Source: Gammaproteobacteria bacterium
Lineage (GTDB): Bacteria > Pseudomonadota > Gammaproteobacteria > SZUA-229
Assembly: GCA_011321985.1 (NCBI GenBank)
Contig: DROB01000285.1
Span: forward strand, 1-6,087
Length of the DNA: 6,087 nucleotides
Direction of reading: 5' to 3'
Below the pieces are notes generated by a model that saw nothing but the letters and a program-made list of their open reading frames with translations, was not told where the DNA came from and did no database searches. This document shows positions 1 through 6,087 of the stretch, piece by piece. Within the stretch, counting starts at the first letter, position 1. The number at the start of each line of letters is the position of its first letter. Position numbers and translations under genes: made by a program.

Positions 1-2508
1 ACATTGCTCCATAAAAATCGCAACGCCAGGTCTGACCTCTATGGCCTGAGCGGTAGCCGTACCAGCCTGATCCCGCACCAGCTGTATATCGCACATGAAG
101 TCGCCAATCGTTATGCGCCGCGTGTGTTACTGGCTGATGAAGTGGGTCTGGGTAAAACCATCGAAGCGGGATTGATCCTGCATCATCAGATCCTGACCGA
201 ACGGGCACAGCGGATACTGATCGTGGTCCCCGAGACATTGATGCACCAGTGGCTGGTGGAGATGTTGCGTCGTTTCAACCTTCATTTCAAGATCTTTGAT
301 CAGGATCGTTGTGAGGATTTACTCGATGAGAATGCTTTCGAAAATATCTTTCATTCCGAACAGTTTGTTTTATGCAGTATCGATTTTCTGGTCAGTAATA
401 GCAGCATCTTTGAACAATGTGTAATGGCTGAATGGGATCTACTGGTCGTCGATGAAGCCCATCACCTGCAATGGTCCGCCGAAGAACCCAGTATCGAGTA
501 TAAGGTCGTAGAACTGCTTAGCATTCATACCAAAGGGGTATTATTGCTTACCGCTACGCCTGAGCAACTGGGGAAAGAAAGTCATTTTGCACGCCTGCGT
601 CTGCTCGACCCCGACCGTTTTCCCGATTTTCAGCAGTTTATCGATGAAGAAGAGAACTATGAACCTTTCGCCCAGGTAATCGAAGATCTGTTAGATAATC
701 AAACTCTGACAGATGCCGACATCACACTGATAAAAACAACGCTTGCTGAAGGCGATAATTCTGCCCTGCTCGCTCTTCTGGACAAAGAGGATGCGACTGA
801 AAAGATCTTGCAAGAAGCTCGTATAGAATTGGTGGAGCATTTACTGGATCGACATGGAACCGGGCGTGTCCTGTTCAGGAATACGCGCTCTGCGGTTAAG
901 GGGTTTCCGCAGAGAAAGATGCAGGCCTGTGTGCTGGAACCACCCGAGCAATATCAGCAACTGGATTATCAGGATGTTTCCCAGCTGTTAAGCCCTGAAG
1001 TTCTGTACCAGCAGACTGAACATATCGAACACTGGACGCAGATTGACCCGCGCATTAGCTGGTTATCTAGAAAATGCGCGGAGTTATACCCGGAAAAAAT
1101 TTTGGTGATCGCGGCAAATGCCGATACTGCTCTGGATATCGTCCAGCACTTCAGGACGCAGACTGGTCTGCATGCTACCGCTTTTCATCAGGGCCTGAGT
1201 ATCGTAGAACGTGACAGGGCGGCGGCATTCTTTGCAGATTTTGAAACCGGTAGCCAGATACTCGTCTGCTCAGAGATCGGCAGTGAAGGCCGCAACTTCC
1301 AGTTTGCACACCACCTGGTATTGTTCGATCTACCGATTAACCCGGACCTGTTAGAGCAGCGTATAGGTCGTCTGGACCGGATCGGTCAGACCGACACCAT
1401 CTGTATCCATGTGCCGTATATGGTGAGCACGGCCCAGGAAGTCTGTTATCGCTGGTATGATGAAGCACTGCAGGCATTCGACCATACCTGCCCGGCCGGG
1501 CATTCGGTCTATAAACGGGTGCAACATGAGTTACAGGATGTGCTCAAGATTGCCAGCCAGAACAATTCGGATGAGGCGGATAAGATAAGCATACCTCTGG
1601 AAGCATTGATCAGGCTGTCGAAGAAACACTATCAGGAGTTATCTCAATCATTGCAGCGTGGACGAGATCGTCTGCTGGAATATAACTCATGCCGCCCGGT
1701 CATCGCACTGGATATCAAGCGAAGGGCTGAAATTGAAGATCAATCCACAGAACTCGCTGATTACATGGAGAACGTCTACGACTGCTTCGGCATAGATAAT
1801 GAGTTACATAGTGAAGGCTGTTATATCATCTCACCGACGGAACACATGCTCAGCCAGTTTCCAGGGCTGACCGAGGACGGTATGACGATCACTTATGACC
1901 GGAATATCGCACTTAGTTTTGAAGATGCGCACTATGTGACATGGGAGCACCCATTAACGGGAAATGCCATCGATATGGTGCTGACGAATGAGATGGGCAA
2001 TACGGCCGTTACGGCTGCAGAGTATGCCGGTGTCAAGGCTGGCAGCGTGCTTCTCGAATGCCTGTTCTCGATAGAGAGTGCGCCAGTGGAAGCTGTGCAG
2101 AGCCACCGTTATTTACCACCGACCATGATCCGGGTGGTATGTGATGAACGAGGTGCCGATCACGATAGCCGATTGTCGCATGTATCGATCAATGCGAAGC
2201 ATCAGTTCGTTGATAAGGGTATTGCTAACAAGATAGTAAAAGCCAAGAAAAAAATACTTAAAGCGATGCTGCAGCGGAGTGAAAAATTTGCTGAGTTGAA
2301 AGCGGCAAAAGTTCTGCATCTGGCACAGCAAAATGCTACCGATACTTTAAACAAAGAAATCAACAGGTTAAAGGCGTTATCTGAAGTTAATCCTAATGTT
2401 CGTGCAGATGAGATAGCCTACTTCGAAAATCAGCTATCCAGACTGACTGAAGTCATCGATGCAGCAAATCTGCGGCTGGATGCTGTCAGGGTCATCGTCG
2501 CAACATAA
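1..2508 (+). CDS. rapA: RNA polymerase-associated ATPase RapA, 5'-truncated by window edge
   Basis: This is a Swi2/Snf2-type ATPase that binds RNA polymerase and promotes its release and recycling after transcription. Counting the codon at 4-6 as residue 1, the Walker A motif DEVGLGKT is at 45-52, VPETLMHQWL at about 75-84, the DEAH box at 150-153, LLTATP at 181-186, CSEIGSEGRNFQ in the second RecA lobe, and the arginine-finger motif EQRIGRLDRIGQ at 451-462. The RapA-specific C-terminal half follows, with ITWEHPL-like and LPPTMIRV segments, and ends in RLDAVRVIVAT, very close to remembered E. coli RapA. Compared with that 968-residue protein, about 132 N-terminal residues (the Tudor-like NTD that contacts polymerase) lie left of the window. 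The TTG at 4 is therefore almost certainly an internal Leu codon rather than the start. No frameshift is seen and TAA closes the frame. The gene faces the minus-strand operon across a 368-bp gap. Identification is very secure. Confidence 0.97.
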   Translation, partial: TLLHKNRNARSDLYGLSGSRTSLIPHQLYIAHEVANRYAPRVLLADEVGLGKTIEAGLILHHQILTERAQRILIVVPETLMHQWLVEMLRRFNLHFKIFDQDRCEDLLDENAFENIFHSEQFVLCSIDFLVSNSSIFEQCVMAEWDLLVVDEAHHLQWSAEEPSIEYKVVELLSIHTKGVLLLTATPEQLGKESHFARLRLLDPDRFPDFQQFIDEEENYEPFAQVIEDLLDNQTLTDADITLIKTTLAEGDNSALLALLDKEDATEKILQEARIELVEHLLDRHGTGRVLFRNTRSAVKGFPQRKMQACVLEPPEQYQQLDYQDVSQLLSPEVLYQQTEHIEHWTQIDPRISWLSRKCAELYPEKILVIAANADTALDIVQHFRTQTGLHATAFHQGLSIVERDRAAAFFADFETGSQILVCSEIGSEGRNFQFAHHLVLFDLPINPDLLEQRIGRLDRIGQTDTICIHVPYMVSTAQEVCYRWYDEALQAFDHTCPAGHSVYKRVQHELQDVLKIASQNNSDEADKISIPLEALIRLSKKHYQELSQSLQRGRDRLLEYNSCRPVIALDIKRRAEIEDQSTELADYMENVYDCFGIDNELHSEGCYIISPTEHMLSQFPGLTEDGMTITYDRNIALSFEDAHYVTWEHPLTGNAIDMVLTNEMGNTAVTAAEYAGVKAGSVLLECLFSIESAPVEAVQSHRYLPPTMIRVVCDERGADHDSRLSHVSINAKHQFVDKGIANKIVKAKKKILKAMLQRSEKFAELKAAKVLHLAQQNATDTLNKEINRLKALSEVNPNVRADEIAYFENQLSRLTEVIDAANLRLDAVRVIVAT

Positions 2509-2528
2509 AGCAGGATTCACTGAAGGGT

Positions 2529-2600
2529 TGTCCGGGCGTAGTGGAAGCCCTGTAAAGACCGCTACCGACTATAAGCGGACATACGGGAAAACATTTTTTT
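2529..2600 (+). terminator. Possible rapA 3' structure with T7 run (weak terminator candidate)
   Basis: Starting 21 bases after the rapA stop, TGTCCG (2529-2534) can pair with CGGACA (2576-2581). Inside it, GTAGTGG (2538-2544) can pair with CCGCTAC (2559-2565) through one G-U wobble, giving a two-tier fold with a 14-nt loop. A run of seven T residues lies at 2594-2600, 12 bases beyond the outer stem. That gap is too long for a textbook intrinsic terminator, and the right side of the internal loop is large. The pairing is visible in the sequence, but termination is only inferred. Confidence 0.25.
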
Positions 2601-2660
2601 GCCGCGAAGGACGTGCCCGAGCGAAGCGACAAATACCCTTGGGGTGCGAAAAGCGCGAAG
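2601..2660. repeat. Cluster of GCGAAG-type words in intergenic DNA
   Basis: GCGAAG occurs at 2604-2609, 2621-2626 and 2655-2660, with a GCGAAA variant at 2646-2651, all within 57 bases. Between the last two lies ACCCTTGGGGT, a small potential hairpin. Words of this kind look like a degraded dispersed intergenic repeat rather than coding DNA. Reading frames cross the stretch, but none has a recognisable product or a ribosome site. The rest of the gap, about 2661-2765, is AT-rich with no gene or motif that I recognise. Confidence 0.3.
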
Positions 2661-2765
2661 AAAAGCTTAAAAGTAAAATCACTGCTGTCCCGTTAACTTT
2701 CTCTTTTACCACCAGAAAGGGCAATAGCATCGGTTTATATGATATGGTTATATAACTCGAGACAC

Positions 2766-2863
2766 GAAATCCAGCAGATGACGGAGACACGCTGTAAACA
2801 CATCTATGTGCGCTCGGATGCCGCGTCCGTGCGGCATACGGTCTCAGTCATTTGCTGGATTTC
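2766..2863. repeat. 98-bp imperfect palindrome with two internal hairpins
   Basis: The 23-nt arm at 2766-2788 (beginning GAAATCCAGC) is complementary to the 23-nt arm at 2841-2863 (ending GCTGGATTTC). There are 21 Watson-Crick pairs, one G-T wobble and one G-A mismatch. The 52-nt centre holds two more inverted repeats: CACAT/ATGTG at 2799-2810 with a 2-nt centre, and ATGCCGC/GCGGCAT at 2818-2837 with a 6-nt loop. Either strand could therefore fold into a long stem topped by two short arms. It lies between convergent genes, 13 bp from the stop of the minus-strand DsrE gene. That position would suit a bidirectional transcription barrier, but neither exit side has a clear T tract. It could also be a small non-autonomous mobile or REP/MITE-like element, or a structured RNA. 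The structure is certain; its role is not. Confidence 0.8.
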
Positions 2864-2876
2864 ATTCCTTCAAGAC

Positions 2877-3350
2877 TCAGAGACTGATGTAACTAAACCC
2901 CTGCTCCTGCAGTTTCATGATCCCATCTACCCCGATTGGTACGATCACAGCAGCATCTATCAAGTCTTTCTCGGTCCAGTTAAGGCTTTTCATGGTATTT
3001 CCACAGGCCTGAAATTTAACACCGTATTCGTTGAGTGACTGTACACGCTGTTGTTGCATCGGTGAGATAGCACGCTTGGGGCGTTTACCGAGCAGGTTCA
3101 GGCCAGGACCAAAGGCAGCGACAACCAACTCGATGTCATCTCCGTATTTTCGGAGCATCTCGCCACAGGAAAAAAGCACGTGATCGATATACTCATGATC
3201 GGCCCTGTTGCACTGGTAGACCAGCCGATGCAATGATTTGTCATCGAAATGGGTTTCGCTATGATGGGCGTTAGCTTTGCTCGAAAGGCCGGCACCGCCG
3301 AGTCCGATACCCAACAGTGATAAGAACTGGCGTCGTTTGGTAAATTTCAT
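2877..3350 (-). CDS. Tat-exported DsrE/DsrF-family protein
   Basis: This 157-residue protein has an N-terminal twin-arginine signal: T-K-R-R-Q-F-L at residues 4-10, a glycine-rich hydrophobic stretch at about 11-22, then a plausible AxA cleavage site at KANA (about residue 28). The mature part is one DsrE-like domain. It has a core strand ELVVAAFGPGLNLL (about 74-87), then GVKFQACGNTMKSLN (110-124) with the Cys116 typical of this family, then DLIDAAVIVPIGVDGIMKLQEQGFSYI at the C-terminus. Cys47 and Cys62 are further cysteines. DsrE-fold proteins are known in sulfur-relay chemistry, usually in the cytoplasm; periplasmic members are mostly uncharacterised. The substrate here is unknown. The ATG is well supported by AGGAG five bases upstream. 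The gene starts 24 bp after the esterase stop on the same strand, so an operon is likely. The family call is confident, but a specific role is not. Confidence 0.88.
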   Translation of the reverse strand: MKFTKRRQFLSLLGIGLGGAGLSSKANAHHSETHFDDKSLHRLVYQCNRADHEYIDHVLFSCGEMLRKYGDDIELVVAAFGPGLNLLGKRPKRAISPMQQQRVQSLNEYGVKFQACGNTMKSLNWTEKDLIDAAVIVPIGVDGIMKLQEQGFSYISL

Positions 3351-3355
3351 CGCTT

Positions 3356-3360
3356 CTCCT
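3356..3360 (-). promoter_or_regulatory. Ribosome binding site AGGAG of the DsrE-family gene
   Basis: On the minus strand AGGAG is followed by five bases (AAGCG) and then ATG at 3350-3348. It is the only strong Shine-Dalgarno sequence I found in the window. It fixes the start so that the twin-arginine signal is complete. It lies in the 24-bp gap after the esterase gene, so the DsrE-family protein may be translated more efficiently than the esterase upstream, which lacks a good site. Confidence 0.8.
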
Positions 3361-3374
3361 CTGCATACGCTTGC

Positions 3375-4370
3375 TTACTTAGTAGAATATTTTTTCATAA
3401 AGTTCCAGGCTTCATGTGTGGCCTCGAGGTCTTTATTCTGATTTCCGACCAGCCATCTCGCCAGCATCGGTACATCATATTTTATCGAAGGCATGGTGTG
3501 GCCGGCACCGGTTACTTCATAAAACCACAGATCGGCACTGCCTGCAGCCGTGGCTGGAAACATTCTTTTGATGATACGACTGTGGTCTGCTTTATTGAGA
3601 TCAGGCAGTGTTTCGAGCTGCATCGTGGTGTTCGATCTGTTTACTTTGAGCCAGTATCGCAGGGTGCCTTCAGATGACAGTAAATGAGGCCCCTTTTTTC
3701 TTATCTGGCCACCCTGCCACAGGACCAGAGGGTCATCCGTCGAATTCATGATCATCAGTGGCACGGCATAGCCTGCTTCGCTACAGTCTGACTGTACAGG
3801 TTGATTAGCGATAAAGACAGCAGCAGCGGCAAACCTGCTGCCCAGTTCGGTAAGCAGTCGAAAAGTCATCATGCCACCGTTGGAGGCTCCTGAGACATAA
3901 ACTCTGTTTAAACTGGTCTGATAGTGCTGATGTGACCAGTCGATCAGGCTATCGATAAATCCCACATCATCTGCCGTCGATGCCGAACCATTATCTTTAA
4001 TCGGTATCCGACAATCATTCCAGTTTTGCCTGTCCCCGCCGGGGTCACCTTTTTTGATATTGATACCATTCGGGGCTATCAGTAAAAATCCCTCTTTATC
4101 AGCCAGTGTCTGCCACTCCTGTGATCCACCTGCCCTTTTTTTGAAGATTTTACGCATACTCTGTGTGCCACCATGCAGGACGAAGACGACAGCGGGATTA
4201 TCGGCAAGCGATCGGGGGCGATAAACACGAAAATAGCGGGTCAGTTTGCCATGTGACAGGGAAAATTCAGACCAGCCTGTCATATCAGTGTCAGGCTGGT
4301 TGGAATCAGCCAGGATGGGCAGTGTATAAAAGTTGAGAAGAAGGATGAAAAAAAGTGATGTCTTAAACAT
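3375..4370 (-). CDS. Secreted esterase of the PHB-depolymerase/feruloyl-esterase (LpqC-like) family
   Basis: This 331-residue alpha/beta-hydrolase probably cleaves ester bonds outside the cytoplasm. Residues 1-21 form a Sec signal peptide: a Lys near the start, a hydrophobic core LFFILLLNFY, and likely cleavage after PILA. The oxyanion-hole motif LHGG is at 65-68. The nucleophile elbow G-A-S-N-G is at 161-165, giving Ser163. The acid is probably Asp213 in STDDPLV, and the catalytic His291 sits in GAGHTMP. The segment PNGINIKKG...NWNDC near 100-120 is typical of the LpqC/PHB-depolymerase group (COG3509 type). Cys120 and Cys196 could form a disulfide. The substrate (polyhydroxybutyrate oligomers, feruloyl or acetyl esters, or others) cannot be read from the sequence. 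No extra binding domain is present. The ATG has only a weak upstream ribosome site, but the signal peptide fits this start. It is the first gene of the probable operon with the DsrE-family gene. Confidence 0.9.
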   Translation of the reverse strand: MFKTSLFFILLLNFYTLPILADSNQPDTDMTGWSEFSLSHGKLTRYFRVYRPRSLADNPAVVFVLHGGTQSMRKIFKKRAGGSQEWQTLADKEGFLLIAPNGINIKKGDPGGDRQNWNDCRIPIKDNGSASTADDVGFIDSLIDWSHQHYQTSLNRVYVSGASNGGMMTFRLLTELGSRFAAAAVFIANQPVQSDCSEAGYAVPLMIMNSTDDPLVLWQGGQIRKKGPHLLSSEGTLRYWLKVNRSNTTMQLETLPDLNKADHSRIIKRMFPATAAGSADLWFYEVTGAGHTMPSIKYDVPMLARWLVGNQNKDLEATHEAWNFMKKYSTK

Positions 4371-4390
4371 TATTGCTACTGCTGGATATA

Positions 4391-4400
4391 GATTATAATC
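4391..4400. promoter_or_regulatory. Self-complementary decamer with overlapping TATAAT boxes, candidate divergent promoter
   Basis: GATTATAATC is a perfect 10-bp palindrome, so it carries TATAAT on the plus strand (4394-4399) and again on the minus strand (4397-4392). It lies between the divergent esterase and helicase starts, 81 bp apart. As a -10 box it would give a 5' leader of about 45 nt for the helicase and about 15 nt for the esterase. The -35 match is weak: TTGCTA at 4373-4378 with a 15-bp spacer for the plus direction, and nothing convincing for the minus direction. Promoter use is inferred. Confidence 0.45.
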
Positions 4401-4439
4401 ACCTGGGTCGACTCTCTATTTATCTCAGCTAACTGTAAC

Positions 4440-4454
4440 ACAGGTATCGCCTTG
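4440..4454 (+). promoter_or_regulatory. Ribosome site and TTG start of the SrmB-like helicase
   Basis: ACAGG (4440-4444) precedes a TTG codon at 4452 by seven bases. Reading upstream in frame, no ATG, GTG or other TTG occurs before the TAG at 4389-4391. The predicted N-terminus, (M)FSELLFDEPLL, lines up with the FSELELDESLL of E. coli SrmB, which begins only five residues earlier. TTG is therefore the best start, and it may keep translation modest. Confidence 0.65.
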
Positions 4455-5762
4455 TTTTCCGAACTACTCTTTGATGAACCTCTGCTCAATGCCATTAAAT
4501 TTCTTGGTTTTGATGAATTAACACCGGTACAGGCTGTAGCTATTCCGCAAGCTCTTGCCGGTAAAGATCTGATCGTGAATGCAAAAACAGGCAGTGGTAA
4601 AACCCTGGCCTATGTATTGCCTATGCTACAACAGATACTGGATAACCCGCAGAGTGTCAGTCAGGCATTGATCCTTGTGCCCACGCGCGAACTATGCCGT
4701 CAGGTTAATAAACAGTGTACCTTGCTGTCTCAGTACACCGAGATAAGCAGTGTGGTCATCATCGGTGGTGAAGATCCAAAACATCAGCTTAAAGCGTTAC
4801 AAAGATACCCGGATATCATCGTCGCGACACCAGGGCGGTTACTGGAGCACGTCAAACGGGGGGTTATCGACCTTGATTCCATCAATATACTGGTGCTCGA
4901 TGAAGCAGACAGGATGCTGGATATGGGGTTTAGTGCGCAGGTCATCGAGATCGCCAGCCAATGCAATGAAGAATGCCAGACCGTTCTGTATTCTGCCAGC
5001 TTTAATGAAACCAGATTTGAAGTCCTGACCGACCATATCTTGTCTGAGGCTGAGATGCTCCGGATCGATGGCACGCGAGAGAACAATCAGAATATCATCC
5101 AGCAAAAGATTCCGGTGGATAACGATGGGCACAAACTGGATCTATGTCATTACCTGCTCGACAGAAAAAATGATGAGATTGAGTATAACAAGGCCATCAT
5201 CTTTGCCAATAAGAAAGAGACCGTTAACCGGATCAGTGGCTGGTTGCAGTCAAAGAATATCATGTCTGCAGTTATCCATAGCGATGTGAGTCAGGACAGA
5301 CGCAATGATATGTTGCGTAAATTCAGGAATAAAGATATCGATATCATTGTCGCTACCGATATCGCATCACGCGGCCTGGATATCAGTGATCTTGATCTGA
5401 TCATTAACTTTGATGTACCACGTAACGGTGAAGACTATATGCACCGTATCGGTCGTACCGGCAGGATGTTCGAAACGGGCATGGCTATCACTCTTGTCAA
5501 TTCTCAGGAATGGAACAAGATGATAAGCATCGAAAATTTTCTGAATTTTGAAAATATCGAACGCAGTATCAAATCGCTTACCGGGACTTACAACGGCCCG
5601 GAAAACAGAAAGTCATCCGGTAAGGCATATGGGGCAAAACGGAAAAAAATAAAAAAGCAAAAGAAAACCAAGATGAAGACAAAGATCAGAGTCCGTGACA
5701 GAAAGAATATCGGAAAACGTCGACAACCGACCGATTCGGAGCGAGAGAAACATGAGTCATGA
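4452..5762 (+). CDS. srmB: DEAD-box ATP-dependent RNA helicase, SrmB-like
   Basis: SrmB is a DEAD-box RNA helicase acting in early 50S ribosomal subunit assembly. The motifs of this 436-residue protein run in order: Q motif TPVQ at 24-27, motif I AKTGSGKT (44-51), Ia PTREL (77-81), GG (105-106), Ib TPGR (126-129), II DEAD (150-153), III SAS (181-183) in place of the usual SAT, IV AIIFANKKE at about 248-256, V ATDIASRGLD (301-310), and VI HRIGRTGR (331-338). A Lys/Arg-rich tail covers about 385-436, with the block DRKNIGKRRQP. That block matches TKNIGKRRKP of remembered E. coli SrmB, which is why I prefer SrmB over RhlE, DeaD or DbpA. Length is close to the roughly 444 residues of SrmB. The tail is encoded by A-rich DNA with runs of seven (5643-5649) and six (5651-5656) A residues. 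The membrane-anchored gene follows 38 bp after the TGA and could be co-transcribed. Confidence 0.9.
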   Translation: MFSELLFDEPLLNAIKFLGFDELTPVQAVAIPQALAGKDLIVNAKTGSGKTLAYVLPMLQQILDNPQSVSQALILVPTRELCRQVNKQCTLLSQYTEISSVVIIGGEDPKHQLKALQRYPDIIVATPGRLLEHVKRGVIDLDSINILVLDEADRMLDMGFSAQVIEIASQCNEECQTVLYSASFNETRFEVLTDHILSEAEMLRIDGTRENNQNIIQQKIPVDNDGHKLDLCHYLLDRKNDEIEYNKAIIFANKKETVNRISGWLQSKNIMSAVIHSDVSQDRRNDMLRKFRNKDIDIIVATDIASRGLDISDLDLIINFDVPRNGEDYMHRIGRTGRMFETGMAITLVNSQEWNKMISIENFLNFENIERSIKSLTGTYNGPENRKSSGKAYGAKRKKIKKQKKTKMKTKIRVRDRKNIGKRRQPTDSEREKHES

Positions 5763-5800
5763 TTTACCACTAAGCCATATCTAACGGTCTGTCATCTGCC

Positions 5801-6087
5801 ATGAAAAAAAGCAGTGTGCTCATTCCTCTGTCATTCCTGGTAGCAGGATTTCTTTCTGCCTATATTATCTTTGATACGAACTCATCTATGGATATCGTCC
5901 CGGGTTTCTCTTCCGACGAACCTGTATCACATAGCGGAAGTAGCGATAAGATTGCCAACCCTTTTTTGATAAAAGATACCGATGAATCTGATGTAAGTCG
6001 TATCGATTATCTCGAAGTTGAGGTGAAGAAAATAAAACAGCAATTAGAGCAGATCAATCTGACATTACAGGATCTATCCCGTACTGC
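5801..6087 (+). CDS. Hypothetical membrane-anchored coiled-coil protein, 3'-truncated by window edge
   Basis: An open frame begins at ATG 5801 and continues to the window end for 95 codons without a stop. The N-terminus is MKKSSVLIPLSFLVAGFLSAYIIF, a short positive start followed by one hydrophobic segment at about residues 6-24. It fits an uncleaved inner-membrane signal anchor with the rest in the periplasm. A polar, Ser/Asp-rich linker (about 25-66) comes next. Then a regular heptad pattern has hydrophobic residues at Leu71, Val75, Ile78, Leu82, Ile85, Leu89 and Leu92, indicating a coiled coil. I do not recognise the family; a domain may follow beyond the edge. No strong Shine-Dalgarno is seen upstream of the ATG. 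It is 38 bp downstream of the helicase on the same strand, with no terminator visible between them. Confidence 0.7.
   Translation, partial: MKKSSVLIPLSFLVAGFLSAYIIFDTNSSMDIVPGFSSDEPVSHSGSSDKIANPFLIKDTDESDVSRIDYLEVEVKKIKQQLEQINLTLQDLSRT

Noticed and set aside
4..6. TTG as the true start of RapA
   Set aside because: The frame is open to base 1, and the family carries about 130 more N-terminal residues before this point.
2569..2790. Minus-strand open frame of 73 codons, and overlapping plus-strand frames of about 98 codons, in the rapA-DsrE gap
   Set aside because: No recognisable domain and no good ribosome site. The frames run across the GCGAAG cluster and into the palindrome, so they look like chance.
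2766..2863. Integron attC recombination site
   Set aside because: The size and folded shape would fit, but I could not find the required RYYYAAC and GTTRRRY core boxes at the ends, and no integrase or gene cassette is present.
4784..5132. Minus-strand open frames of about 100 codons inside the helicase gene
   Set aside because: They lie opposite strongly conserved DEAD-box coding sequence and have no domain features of their own.
5643..5656. Programmed frameshift at the A7/A6 runs in the helicase tail
   Set aside because: In the zero frame the run reads AAA AAA after a G, not a standard X XXY YYZ heptamer, and the uninterrupted frame already gives the SrmB-type C-terminus. It is better explained by Lys-rich coding.
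5752..5784. Ten-codon frame (MSHDLPLSHI) overlapping the helicase stop
   Set aside because: Very short. The GGAG upstream is about ten bases away and lies in helicase coding sequence. There is nothing to suggest it is a leader peptide or the remnant of a real gene.

Overview
The window looks like chromosomal DNA of a gammaproteobacterium. The evidence is a near full-length RapA (the RNA polymerase recycling ATPase typical of that class) and a DEAD-box helicase whose basic tail ends in the KNIGKRR signature of SrmB. Base composition is moderate and even across the genes. I see no transposase, integrase, phage gene, CRISPR array, tRNA or rRNA.

Layout. Bases 1-2508 (+) hold rapA, which enters from the left edge without about 130 N-terminal codons and is otherwise intact. 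Bases 2509-2876 form a 368-bp gene-free gap between convergent genes. It holds a possible folded 3' leader-out region with a T7 run, a cluster of GCGAAG-type words, and a 98-bp imperfect palindrome (2766-2863) with two smaller hairpins in its centre. On the minus strand a probable two-gene operon runs from 4370 to 2877: a Sec-exported esterase of the PHB-depolymerase/feruloyl-esterase (LpqC-like) type, then, 24 bp later, a Tat-exported DsrE-family protein. A short divergent control region (4371-4451) carries a self-complementary TATAAT-containing decamer that could serve as the -10 box in both directions. Bases 4452-5762 (+) encode the SrmB-like helicase, starting at TTG. A membrane-anchored, coiled-coil protein starts at 5801 and runs off the right edge.

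How the genes relate. RapA (transcription recycling) and SrmB (50S ribosome assembly, RNA remodelling) are housekeeping RNA-metabolism factors. The two minus-strand genes lie between them and encode envelope or periplasmic proteins, so their link to the helicases is probably positional only. Nothing here amounts to a clear new multi-gene system. The least explained signals are the 98-bp palindromic element, which may be flanked by a short near-direct repeat, and the pairing of a Tat-exported DsrE protein with a secreted esterase.
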